Source: a virus. Taken from it: a stretch of DNA of 37,162 bases. The number at the start of each line of letters is the position of its first letter. The stretch's first letter is position 1. Location: positions 1 through 37,162 of IMG/VR virus record IMGVR_UViG_3300034093_001004, one strand, 5' to 3'. The notes below the pieces were generated by a model, which worked only from the letters and a program-made list of their open reading frames with translations, was not told the origin of the DNA and ran no database searches. This document shows positions 29,001-36,208 of the stretch, piece after piece. Both the position numbers and the translations under genes were made by a program.

Positions 29001-30417
29001 CACCCGAACCACCACCACCTGAGAATGCAACAGTGGGGTTGCTAGTGTAACCAGAACCACCAGAAGTTACAGTAATCCTGGTAACTGATCCACTAATAGC
29101 AGAAACTTTATAAACATTGCCGCTAGTATAACCAGAAATTGTTCCAGTGCCGCCTAGTGTGCCAGTAATTTTTACTTGATCACCAACAGCAATAGCAGAC
29201 TTACCACAAGTAAATTGACCAGCAGTACCACTAATTGCAACAGTTGAATTTATTGAGTGAGCATTAAATGCTATAGTAGTGGTTCCACTAACATAAGAAG
29301 AACCTCCACTGTTAATAATGAATCCAGTGACGCTACCATTTTCTACGATAGCTACAATATCCGCACCAACACCACTGCCAGTACTTGTTATAATTACATC
29401 TGGAGCAGCTAAATATCCAGAACCACCAGATGTTAAAGTTACTGCTGTAATTACACCGCTGACAATAGTTAAAGTAGCAGCAGCACCAGTTCCTGGACCG
29501 GGAATACTAGTCACATATCTCGGAAGTTCTAAGAATAGTTCGTACTTACTTGGGGTTGTATATGCAATTTTATTTGCTCTAACAACCGCAGTTGATATTC
29601 TCTTTGGTTCTGTAATTGCTCTACGATTAGGAATACTTCCAGTATATCCTATAGTTTCATAATATAGAATGTCTATTGCTTTAGCATATAAATTTGTAGG
29701 TCTGTGATCTTCATACCCTAACAAAACCTTGACGGAGCTGTCTTGTTGCCAAACACCATCAGACGCTCTCAAAATAAACTGAGTAGGATAAGATAATTCT
29801 ATTTCTTCATCGTATAATAGTCTGAAAAATGCCTTAATTGATCTCTCACTGCCTTTAGACTCGTATAAACTTTTAATATTTTTATATAGTTTCTTCTTTT
29901 CTATTGCTAAAACCTGTGGAAAATCTTTAGCAAATTCTAGTGCTTTTTTATTTAATTCGGCATCATTTAAATCATCAATATCATAATATCTTTTGTTCAG
30001 TAAAAGATGACCAGGTTTATTTGTCTGGTCCATAAACTCATAATATTTTTCTAAAAAAGTTACAAAGTCAGGATAGTCTTCTCTGATAAATTCGGGTAAA
30101 GTATACTTGATACCTAAACTAGAAATTTCTTGATATTCTGTTGTGGGTAATGCAGCAAAAGACAATACTGCAACTAGTACTGCACCTGATCCACCACCAC
30201 CTGTTACAGTTACTGTGGGTGATGTTGTGTAACCTGATCCTTCGTCTGTTATAGTTACTGTTTGTATGATACCATTAAATACAGAAGCAGTTGCAGTTGC
30301 ACCAGTTCCACCTCCACCTGATATTGTGATTGTTGTGCCGGTGCCATATCCACTACCACCATGTGTGATAGTGATTGAAGAAACATATCTAGAATATTCA
30401 GGTATTCTACTGGACAT
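26056..30417 (-). CDS. 7: Large baseplate wedge protein in the gp7 position, repeat-rich
   Basis: A 1453-aa protein between gp6 and gp8, where T4 has gp7 (1032 aa). Residues ~10-85 are two GGSGY beta repeats. Residues ~98-320 are conserved and helical (GIKYTLPEFIREDYPDFVTF; LEKYYEFMDQTNKPGH; ESKGSERSIKAFFRLLYDEE). Residues ~325-1050 are a long run of GGSGYTSNPTVTISGGGGSG-type repeats with two copies of the ~85-aa GTAGQFTC cassette nested among them. A conserved segment follows (FQNYSYIIKSSLPQYIWNDV; HMHPAGKEVFGD). The last ~130 residues carry a 21-residue tandem repeat (ETTWTRSFEDST). ATG 30417 overlaps the gp6 stop (TAATG). Assignment to gp7 rests on gene order and size more than on sequence I can recognise; it may be a gp7/fibre composite. 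Confidence 0.65.
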   Translation of the reverse strand: MSSRIPEYSRYVSSITITHGGSGYGTGTTITISGGGGTGATATASVFNGIIQTVTITDEGSGYTTSPTVTVTGGGGSGAVLVAVLSFAALPTTEYQEISSLGIKYTLPEFIREDYPDFVTFLEKYYEFMDQTNKPGHLLLNKRYYDIDDLNDAELNKKALEFAKDFPQVLAIEKKKLYKNIKSLYESKGSERSIKAFFRLLYDEEIELSYPTQFILRASDGVWQQDSSVKVLLGYEDHRPTNLYAKAIDILYYETIGYTGSIPNRRAITEPKRISTAVVRANKIAYTTPSKYELFLELPRYVTSIPGPGTGAAATLTIVSGVITAVTLTSGGSGYLAAPDVIITSTGSGVGADIVAIVENGSVTGFIINSGGSSYVSGTTTIAFNAHSINSTVAISGTAGQFTCGKSAIAVGDQVKITGTLGGTGTISGYTSGNVYKVSAISGSVTRITVTSGGSGYTSNPTVAFSGGGGSGATATATRTGNIVTSINVTNGGSGYTSAPTITITGGGGSGATATSVAPLPAVTSFTLTATDDTAIVTTAGSLTGLTYTVNTKKYYETVILLKDAENLEQNIKGYITRCLTSVISGSYANYSVPSVDVTAGGSGYTSNPTVAFSGGGGSGAAATAERGKVTGITVTAAGSGYTSDPTVTIGSVATATATRTDNTVTGITLTAVGSGYTSAPTITISGGGGSGATAIATLSSRKSGNIVTSITVTNEGSGYTSNPTVTISGGGGSGATATAVRGKITGITVTSGGSGYTNAPTVAFSGGGGSGATATATLTGNVVTSITVTAGGSGYTSVPTVAFSGGVDTGARATAVRGTVTGITVTAGGSGYTTVPTVLAGVAISGTAGQFTCTATTLAIGDRLTITGTLGGTGTITGYTTGTVYRVSAITGSVSAVTGFTLQTPEGFSIVTTAGTPTGLTYTSVLTVTISGGGGSGATATATLTGNVVTSITVTAGGSGYTSNPTVTISGGGGSGAAATAVRETVTNITVKNEGSGYTSNPTVTISGGGGSGATATAVRGKVTSITVSNEGSGYSSAPTVTFTGGAGSGATATAVLQSDAGFKIGDVFSFAQTENDLSYFTVKEVDEDNVPTSWTILAPGSGYTSASTTDTITSDTGETLQITLSSDYLFLYDGKYKNDRGKTSSLNILQDNFKFQNYSYIIKSSLPQYIWNDVFREHMHPAGKEVFGDLFLISDLDISIEFSTTGLKLNEFITEDLTDASDALVVSFSTTRADSTTNSDTFTISIETFFTDSVSAAEIDFQDYGPEDYFPEAYTGIVAILKTVEKSLLDSSITSDAASINMSWNRTFTDPFGFGTNPSTDDIVVIETTWTRSFEDSTTEIDDIAVIETARSIADSTTAIDDIVVIETTWTRSFEDSTVAINDTVAIETTWTRSFEDSTVAINDTDAIETTWTRSFEDSATASDSGVITLLSYIDPTYFSEDYVGEVTNIT
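26150..26452 (-). repeat. 63-bp tandem repeats at 3' end of the gp7-position gene
   Basis: Near-identical 63-base units encode ETTWTRSFEDSTVAINDTVA (21-residue period) about five times, with one shortened member (ETARSIADSTTAIDDIV). The unit length keeps the reading frame, so copy number can change without frameshift. Confidence 0.9.
27643..27902 (-). repeat. ~85-aa cassette copy in the gp7-position gene
   Basis: Encodes AGVAISGTAGQFTCTATTLA through TAGTPTGLTYTS. It interrupts one GSGY repeat between GSGYTTVPTV and TISGGGGSG. It is closest in DNA to the copies at 16251-16801 of the giant gene. Confidence 0.85.
28769..29250 (-). repeat. ~85-aa cassette copy split by GSGY repeats
   Basis: The front part (STVAISGTAGQFTCGKSAIA to YKVSAISGSV) and the back part (VTSFTLTATDDTAIVTTAGS, LTGLTYTV) are separated by two GGSGYTS units (about 28860-29085), so the cassette itself has been interrupted. 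Confidence 0.8.
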
Positions 30418-32324
30418 TAAAACCCTTCTGCCTTAGGTATCATGTTTATTTGTAATCCTGTTCTTGCACCAGTTAATGTACTTTGTACTGTATCATCCAA
30501 TGCTAAGACTGTATTTTTAGAAGGAGTTGGTATAACTGCTGCTGTAGATACTTGAGCAGTTCTTGTTAAAGTAGTTGTTAATATGTCATTAACATCATCA
30601 TGAGGTCTAATACTTACACGAATAGCGGTTTCATTACCAAAAAGAGCAGACACTCTCATAGCAAGAATTGTAATTTTACCAGTTGAATAATCAATTGTTC
30701 CTATATCTCGAATTTTAGAACCAGAATCAGATTGTAAAAATACAGTACCAAATCCATTATACTCAGGTGAGACAACATCTGCATTAGGAACATCTTGTAA
30801 TTTTACTTTATTTGTCGCGTCATTATTCGTATAATTAAACCAAGTGCTATGTAATTCTCTTGGTTGTACTCTGGAATTAAACGTAAAAGTATAATTTACA
30901 TCTCTGTCAAAATCTAATATTTCTATTCTCTTTTGTAAAGACGGAATAATGTTTATTGAAATAATTGAATTAGAAACACCTTTAATAATGGTATGCAATG
31001 CAGAAAAATAAAAGTTTTTATTTAATATATTAAGCTCAGTGTTAAAAAATGTTGAAATTGCACTTGATACTGAAGAAGAAAGTTCTCCAGAAGTAAGTGA
31101 TGTTGCATTAGCATTATAAACAACTCCTACTTTCAATGTAATAAATGTGTACTCTGGATCAACAAACTCAGGTAGAATTGCAATAGAACCTCTAGGATCA
31201 ATAATATTACTTACAATATTATCTTTATCTTGCTGTGTTATAATTTGCCCAGGAATAGGGTCTAATGAAATAAAGACCTTACCATAAATGGGAGGATCAT
31301 TACTTTCACCGCCCCACACTGAGCAAGACTGAATGTTTTCATTACTTGCTAATATTAAAGATTTGTAATCAGAGGCAGTTACTCCTCTTTCTCTAGCAGA
31401 ATTATATTTAGGGGCGTTGATTTTAATGCTGTCTATACTTTCTTTATTTTGCCCGCCTGAGGCTGCAACGTTTCCACTATAAGCCTTAATTTCACCTCCA
31501 CCTGTTAAAGTTGCTGAACAAGTAAAAGTTTTTGCTCCATTTGCAGTAACTCCATTTGTGTTTATATAATCTACAATAACAACATTACCAGCAGTTAATT
31601 GCTTACCTATTACATCATCACCAAATGTAATAGAATACAATCCTTCTATTGTTTCTTCAAGAAAATAAACTTTTGAAGATTCGTTTATGTCTAAAATACC
31701 AGTATGTAACACATATGTTTCAACGTTAAAATTTGATCCTGATGTTTGAACCCTAACTCTTAAAGTGGAAGTGTCTACATCTTTGTTCGGTATAATAACA
31801 GGGTCTAATTCTTTTTCAGCAGCAATTAGAAAACTATTTGATATTCTTTTGCCTTCTTTCAGTTTAAGATTAGAAAAAACAAATTTACCTGTACCTGAAA
31901 CATCTTGTAAAGTAGCAGTGACTGCTTCTGAAGGAACAAAGGTATATGTAGTACCATTTAACGATGATGTAAAAACAGTGTCTCTGGATAAAGTATATGT
32001 GCTACTAGTATATGCACCAGAAGGTGTAATAGTAAAGTTTACTGTTCCAACAGGACATCTTCTAGAACGAGGAGTATATCCCAAAGTTTTAGCTAAGGAT
32101 ACCACAGATGTTCTCTTTATTGCTGAATCTAAAAATGATTCATTTGCTAACAAGTGTGCAAGAACTGCATTGTAGTGAGTGTTATATGCTAAGGTATCCA
32201 ATAAAACAGACAACGCAGATCCTTCAAAATTATAATCTGAGAATTCTGCTTGAGATTGCATAAAGGTTTTTAAATTTTGTTTTATATTATCAAAATCTAA
32301 TTCGGTTACATTTATTTGAGGCAT
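30417..32324 (-). CDS. 6: Baseplate wedge protein gp6
   Basis: A 635-aa protein close in length to T4 gp6 (660 aa). The N-terminus (INVTELDFDNIKQNLKTFMQ; FSDYNFEGSALSVLLDTLAY; NTHYNAVLAHLLANESFLDS; SLAKTLGYTPRSRRC) is the gp6/baseplate-J-like signature. The centre has FGDDVIGKQLTAGNVVIVDY and APKYNSARERGVTASDYKSL, typical of baseplate J proteins. gp6 dimers form the ring of the T4 baseplate wedge and bind gp25, gp53 and gp7. ATG 32324 is 3 bases past the gp25 stop with an AAGGT site; its stop overlaps the next start by one base. Nothing unusual is seen. Confidence 0.93.
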   Translation of the reverse strand: MPQINVTELDFDNIKQNLKTFMQSQAEFSDYNFEGSALSVLLDTLAYNTHYNAVLAHLLANESFLDSAIKRTSVVSLAKTLGYTPRSRRCPVGTVNFTITPSGAYTSSTYTLSRDTVFTSSLNGTTYTFVPSEAVTATLQDVSGTGKFVFSNLKLKEGKRISNSFLIAAEKELDPVIIPNKDVDTSTLRVRVQTSGSNFNVETYVLHTGILDINESSKVYFLEETIEGLYSITFGDDVIGKQLTAGNVVIVDYINTNGVTANGAKTFTCSATLTGGGEIKAYSGNVAASGGQNKESIDSIKINAPKYNSARERGVTASDYKSLILASNENIQSCSVWGGESNDPPIYGKVFISLDPIPGQIITQQDKDNIVSNIIDPRGSIAILPEFVDPEYTFITLKVGVVYNANATSLTSGELSSSVSSAISTFFNTELNILNKNFYFSALHTIIKGVSNSIISINIIPSLQKRIEILDFDRDVNYTFTFNSRVQPRELHSTWFNYTNNDATNKVKLQDVPNADVVSPEYNGFGTVFLQSDSGSKIRDIGTIDYSTGKITILAMRVSALFGNETAIRVSIRPHDDVNDILTTTLTRTAQVSTAAVIPTPSKNTVLALDDTVQSTLTGARTGLQINMIPKAEGF

Positions 32325-32327
32325 TTT

Positions 32328-32732
32328 TTACCTTAGTCTCTGTAAGTTTACATTAAACTCTTGTGGTTGAGTAAATCCCCTAGCAAAATAATAGATAGAA
32401 ACTTGATATAAATTTTTGTCATAGTCAGGGATAACCGCTATACTTTCAATCACAGCCCTTGGTTCATATGTTTCTATTAAATTTCTTATTACTTTAGACA
32501 TAACTTCTGCTTGTAACCGAGTCATGTTTTCAAATAACATTCCTCGTAAATTTGCTCCCTTTTCTGGGGCAAATCGTCTTTCATAAAAATTAGTTAATAT
32601 TAAAATTTTTAAAGATTGTGAAACAGCATTGACATCTATTTTTTTGCCAACGTCACCTGTAACTGGATTTAACGTAAATGCTAAATCCAAATCTTTGTAA
32701 AGTTTAGTTATCTGTTTAGTTAAAAGAGCCAT
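32328..32732 (-). CDS. 25: Baseplate wedge protein gp25
   Basis: A 134-aa protein matching the gp25/TssE family (T4 gp25 is 132 aa). Key features: the family's EPR motif at Glu90-Pro91-Arg92 in YEPRAVI, preceded by FYERRFAPEKGANLRGMLFE and VIRNLIET; it ends in a strand-rich part (YQVSIYYFARG). gp25 sits in the wedge core with gp6 and starts sheath polymerisation in T4. ATG 32732 has no clear Shine-Dalgarno; instead TATAAATA lies 5 bases upstream, overlapping the stop of the previous gene. Confidence 0.95.
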   Translation of the reverse strand: MALLTKQITKLYKDLDLAFTLNPVTGDVGKKIDVNAVSQSLKILILTNFYERRFAPEKGANLRGMLFENMTRLQAEVMSKVIRNLIETYEPRAVIESIAVIPDYDKNLYQVSIYYFARGFTQPQEFNVNLQRLR

Positions 32733-32737
32733 GTATG

Positions 32738-32745
32738 TATTTATA
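32738..32745 (-). promoter_or_regulatory. TATAAATA directly before gp25
   Basis: Exact T4 late -10 match on the minus strand, only 5 bases from the gp25 ATG. Transcription from it would start near or within the gp25 start codon, so it is unlikely to make a normal leadered gp25 message; it may be chance or serve gp6 onward. Confidence 0.3.
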
Positions 32746-33343
32746 ACTCAGTGTATAATGATGGAGGCACGATATTAAGAAATCTTTCACCTGCTTCTCT
32801 TCTTCGGCGTTCTATGTCTACTGTCAAACTGGGTTTTGGCAATTCTGGTAATCGGTGACCTCTTATAATTGCAGCAGCATCTATTTCAGGAAAAGATGCT
32901 GGAGTGCCTCTCAAAATAATTTCAACACCATCCAATTCGTAATTAGGAATTATTTTACAAATATTTTCTAAATCAAAAGCAGCTGATCTTAAAAGATTTG
33001 GTAGATCATTTAAATCTATGTCGCCTAGATCAACTCCCTCCCACTTCGATTTTAAATTATTAAGTTCATTTTGCAATGCTTCACCTGCAAGTTTAGCGAC
33101 AATTAATTTTTGAGCAAAAGAAATTATATCATTCTGCAAACTATCTGGAATTTTAGGGAAATCTATTTCAGGTATCATAGATTTCAAACTTGCTTTTACA
33201 GCACTGAGTTGAGCGAGTATTGTTGCCTTTAAACCGCCGACGGCACCATTTACAACACCATTGATAGCACTGTCTAATGCGGTATTAGCAGATTCTATTT
33301 TATCTGCTAATTTTAATAATCCTTCTGATGGTCCACAACTCAT
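32741..33343 (-). CDS. Probable virion protein between gp5 and gp25, unknown
   Basis: A 200-aa, mostly helical protein starting MSCGPSEGLLKLADKIESAN. It has a small-residue-rich helix (AINGVVNGAVGGLKATILAQ), an acidic segment (WEGVDLGDIDLNDLPNLLRS) and a C-terminal Pro/Arg-rich end (VDIERRRREAGERFLNIVPP) closing SLYTEL. I do not recognise a T4 counterpart. ATG 33343 has AGGAG 7 bases upstream. Placed directly after the spike gene, it may be a hub or spike-associated protein, or a small tape-measure or chaperone-like factor. No signal peptide or catalytic motif is seen. Confidence 0.75.
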   Translation of the reverse strand: MSCGPSEGLLKLADKIESANTALDSAINGVVNGAVGGLKATILAQLSAVKASLKSMIPEIDFPKIPDSLQNDIISFAQKLIVAKLAGEALQNELNNLKSKWEGVDLGDIDLNDLPNLLRSAAFDLENICKIIPNYELDGVEIILRGTPASFPEIDAAAIIRGHRLPELPKPSLTVDIERRRREAGERFLNIVPPSLYTEL

Positions 33344-33355
33344 ATTATTCTCCTA

Positions 33356-34822
33356 TTATGGGATTGGGGTGCCAGTTTGTGGTGCAGCAGACCCACCAAC
33401 GGTGTGCTTGTGTCCAGTTAATGTAATCTCTGGCGAACCTGCTTTAACTTGTACTGAAGCGTCTAATGTACCGGTAACATTAACATTTTGGTCTATGTTT
33501 GTAACACTAGCGGTTAAGGTTTGAGTCGATGAGGATTTAAGTAATTGTGTTGAACTAACAGATTCAATTTCTTGTTTACCATTAGATTTTATTATTAAAT
33601 CTCCACCAGATCCTATATTAACATTTTCGCCTGATGCTATACTAATAGATTCAACAGCCAAAATATTATAAGTATCTGCAACTGAGGTAGTCATTTTGCC
33701 AGCGTGAGTTTCAGAAACATTGCCCCCAACTGTGGTTGTTTTAGTTCTACCAACAGAATGTGTTTGAGTTCCTGTTACTGTTTCAGAATCATCACCACTA
33801 ATTCTAAGACCTCTACTACCATTTATTTGAGTATTTGAATCTGTTAATATTTCAGTTAAATCATTGCCACCAATTTTAGTAACTCGGTCTCCTCTTACTG
33901 TAGTAAATTGATTACCATCTACTTCAGTATATAAATCACCTTGTACATATAACTTAACATTACCGCCTATAGTAACATCACACGAACCTTGTATTGTAAC
34001 TTTTTTATCACCTAAAGTAATTTCATATTCATCACCGACTATTTTAGTAATTTTTTTACCGTCAGATTGAATTTCAGAAAATGTACCTGAGTTATGATAT
34101 TCATGTATTCTACCATTACCTGGTGTATCATCTACTTCAAATACATGCCCAGATTCTGTTTCAACTACTCGATTAAAAGGATACACTGACGTTTTACTAG
34201 TTTCAAAGGTAGGAATAGAACCAGGTTTTGTATATGTTCCTTGATCTGTAGATCCAAATCTAGGATGAGGTTCATCCCAAAATTCTCTTGTATATGTTGC
34301 AGACGGTTTATCTTCACCGACTGAAGGTACGCTAGGAGAAACTGCTCTGGGTATTTGTTTAGAAATGGTTTGTCTTTTTGATATTAAACTAGCATGTTTT
34401 TCAGCATCTTTGCCTCTTGCTAGTCTTGATATATCAGGTTCACCGAGTGCGTTATAACCTGCGTCTTCTCCGTTACGAGGATATCTGTGTTTAGGATCAA
34501 AAAATCCTATAGAAGAATCGTCTATTCTTTGCAAAGGCATTCCAGCCAAAGAACCCATAATTATAGGTATCTGATCATCTTCGTCAGCATAAAAACCAAC
34601 TACTGTAGAACCCTCAACTAGACTAGGCGTATCACTTATTCCTGATATACTAGCAGACGTTACTGGCATGATAGCAACTGCCCACGGTAAATCGGTAGTA
34701 GGCAATACATCACGATTCGCAGTGTGATAACCTAATACTCTTACTCTATACCTTCCTAAGTATTCTGGGTCTGCTCTATCTTCAACAACACCTAACCAGA
34801 GTTTAAAATTTGGTCTGTTCAT
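33356..34822 (-). CDS. 5: Baseplate hub spike protein gp5, no lysozyme domain
   Basis: A 488-aa protein. Residues 1-110 form the gp5/VgrG OB-fold (FKLWLGVVEDRADPEYLGRY; VVGFYADEDDQIPIIMGSL). Residues ~205-250 hold the spike-neck motif ESGHVFEVDDTPGNGRIHEY. From ~265 on, octad-like Gly/Val/Thr repeats (VTIGGNVKLYVQGDLYTEVD; TTVGGNVSETHAGKMTT) build the triple-stranded beta-helix needle. The C-terminus has TGHKHTVGG with His471-x-His473, similar to the metal-binding HxH tip of P2 gpV. T4 gp5 (575 aa) has a lysozyme domain between OB-fold and needle; here ~110-205 is a linker without a lysozyme catalytic pattern. ATG 34822 overlaps the gp27-like stop (ATGA), matching the known gp27-gp5 complex. 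Confidence 0.92.
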   Translation of the reverse strand: MNRPNFKLWLGVVEDRADPEYLGRYRVRVLGYHTANRDVLPTTDLPWAVAIMPVTSASISGISDTPSLVEGSTVVGFYADEDDQIPIIMGSLAGMPLQRIDDSSIGFFDPKHRYPRNGEDAGYNALGEPDISRLARGKDAEKHASLISKRQTISKQIPRAVSPSVPSVGEDKPSATYTREFWDEPHPRFGSTDQGTYTKPGSIPTFETSKTSVYPFNRVVETESGHVFEVDDTPGNGRIHEYHNSGTFSEIQSDGKKITKIVGDEYEITLGDKKVTIQGSCDVTIGGNVKLYVQGDLYTEVDGNQFTTVRGDRVTKIGGNDLTEILTDSNTQINGSRGLRISGDDSETVTGTQTHSVGRTKTTTVGGNVSETHAGKMTTSVADTYNILAVESISIASGENVNIGSGGDLIIKSNGKQEIESVSSTQLLKSSSTQTLTASVTNIDQNVNVTGTLDASVQVKAGSPEITLTGHKHTVGGSAAPQTGTPIP

Positions 34823-36207
34823 TCACTGTTTTCTCCAAGACTTTTATTCAATCCATTTTTTACAACTTCAGCAAGTATAGAATGCTCACCAAACTTAAAA
34901 GTATGATGTATCGCAGTTATTAAATATGATCCTGATAACAATTGATCATATGCTTGTTCTGGAGTATTTTCATTCTCTAACTTTGTTCTGGCAGAGGGAT
35001 ATAAAATTTGTATTAACATGCCAACTTCAATATCAGTTCTACCATGTATTTCAATTTCAAATTTAAAATTATTAAATGAATTTATGTATGATGTTCTATA
35101 GTGTATTCTATCTGTAACATACTGTGCTGGATGACCAGCTGGCAAATCTTCTAAATGATCAGTAACACCATAATCGTTATACAAATTAGTGTTGTATGTT
35201 ACAAATTGTGAATACGCATATGGATTACTAGGAACATTCGGAAATGCAATACCAGTATCTGTTTTGACAAAGGCTGCATTTTGTGTTTTGAAATCAAACG
35301 TAGATTCTGTCATTTTTTTTGTCGTTAAATCATATCCTCTAATTGAATTAGAATGATATCCAGACATGATGCCTTCAATAGCATCAAAAGTTTTTGGCAT
35401 CTTTATATTTTTCAATCTAGTCATATCAGAAGGAACATTAACACCCTTATATAAAATACCAGAAGTTCTTCTGGGAGTAGTATTCTTTTGCACCTCAATT
35501 ACATATTCTTCAAAGTGCCCTGTTGCAAGTTGGTGTGTTATTAATCCTTCTATGCTAGTAAAATAAAATCCCTTGTTGCTCTCATAAAAGAAATAATCAG
35601 AACTGTTTAGTGTATTACCTTTAACCCGTTTACCAATAAATGATAAATTTTTAAAAGGTGACCAATGATTAGAAATATATCTCAATCTACTTGTGTGTGG
35701 TATATCAAAAATAACCAATGAAGTTTTTTTATCAGGAGTATCTATTCTTCTATCTTTAACAATATAATCATTATAAATCTTGCTTACAATTTCATCAGTA
35801 GTTCCCGAAAATGAACGTACTAAAGTTTCTACTTGATCCATGAAACCTTCAACTGAAATAAAATTCATAGTATACATTGTTTCTCTATCGTTATTGAGAG
35901 TCCTATTTTCTATGGAATATAGTTGAAAAGTTTTTTCGATGACATTTGAAGGAATGTTTTCAAATGTTGGTGTTCGATATTTGATGGTAATGAATTCAAT
36001 ACCTAATATTGGAAGTTCAGATATTAAATTTGCAGAATCGACAATAGTAAGATTGCCGGTTAAACAGGGGGAAAAAATGTCTTCATACAAATTCAATTCG
36101 ACCACAAAATTGACTAAATCAACAACATCACCATTTACTAACGAGATGGTTATTTCTTCTGTTAATACTGTACCAGCTTTTTGTAAAATTTCATCATTAT
36201 ACGACAT
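34819..36207 (-). CDS. 27: Baseplate hub protein, gp27-like
   Basis: A 462-aa protein (T4 gp27 is 391 aa). The N-terminal third (LVNFVVELNLYEDIFSPCLT; GNLTIVDSANLISELPILGI) is the tube-like first barrel of gp27/gpD-type hub proteins. The middle (HTSRLRYISNHWSPFKNLSF) fits the segment where T4 gp27 has its conserved central domain, and the end (GSYLITAIHHTFKFGEHSIL) fits the terminal beta region of hub proteins. gp27 trimers join the tail tube to the gp5 spike. It is translationally coupled to gp5, supporting the call. I rely on architecture and position, since overall identity to T4 gp27 looks low. Confidence 0.82.
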   Translation of the reverse strand: MSYNDEILQKAGTVLTEEITISLVNGDVVDLVNFVVELNLYEDIFSPCLTGNLTIVDSANLISELPILGIEFITIKYRTPTFENIPSNVIEKTFQLYSIENRTLNNDRETMYTMNFISVEGFMDQVETLVRSFSGTTDEIVSKIYNDYIVKDRRIDTPDKKTSLVIFDIPHTSRLRYISNHWSPFKNLSFIGKRVKGNTLNSSDYFFYESNKGFYFTSIEGLITHQLATGHFEEYVIEVQKNTTPRRTSGILYKGVNVPSDMTRLKNIKMPKTFDAIEGIMSGYHSNSIRGYDLTTKKMTESTFDFKTQNAAFVKTDTGIAFPNVPSNPYAYSQFVTYNTNLYNDYGVTDHLEDLPAGHPAQYVTDRIHYRTSYINSFNNFKFEIEIHGRTDIEVGMLIQILYPSARTKLENENTPEQAYDQLLSGSYLITAIHHTFKFGEHSILAEVVKNGLNKSLGENSE

Positions 36208-36208
36208 T

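Larger units (their letters stand above)
27230..29480 (-). repeat. GGSGYTSxPTVTISGGGGSG coding repeat array
   Basis: More than a dozen units of about 30-45 residues, each with GGSGYTS.PTV.. followed by SGGGGSGA.ATA and a linker such as VTGITVT, fill the middle of the 1453-aa protein. Related units occur at 30180-30400, in gp8 (about 24500-25010) and in the 2626-aa protein (about 16830-16960 and 17800-18010). DNA copies are similar enough to mispair. Confidence 0.85.

Noticed and set aside
16251-29250. Insertion sequence or homing endonuclease as the source of the repeated ~85-aa cassettes
   Set aside because: No transposase, endonuclease or terminal inverted repeats are seen; the copies are in-frame protein modules.
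33466-34500. Lysozyme domain in gp5
   Set aside because: The segment between OB-fold and needle shows no T4-lysozyme-like Glu/Asp/Thr pattern and is too short.
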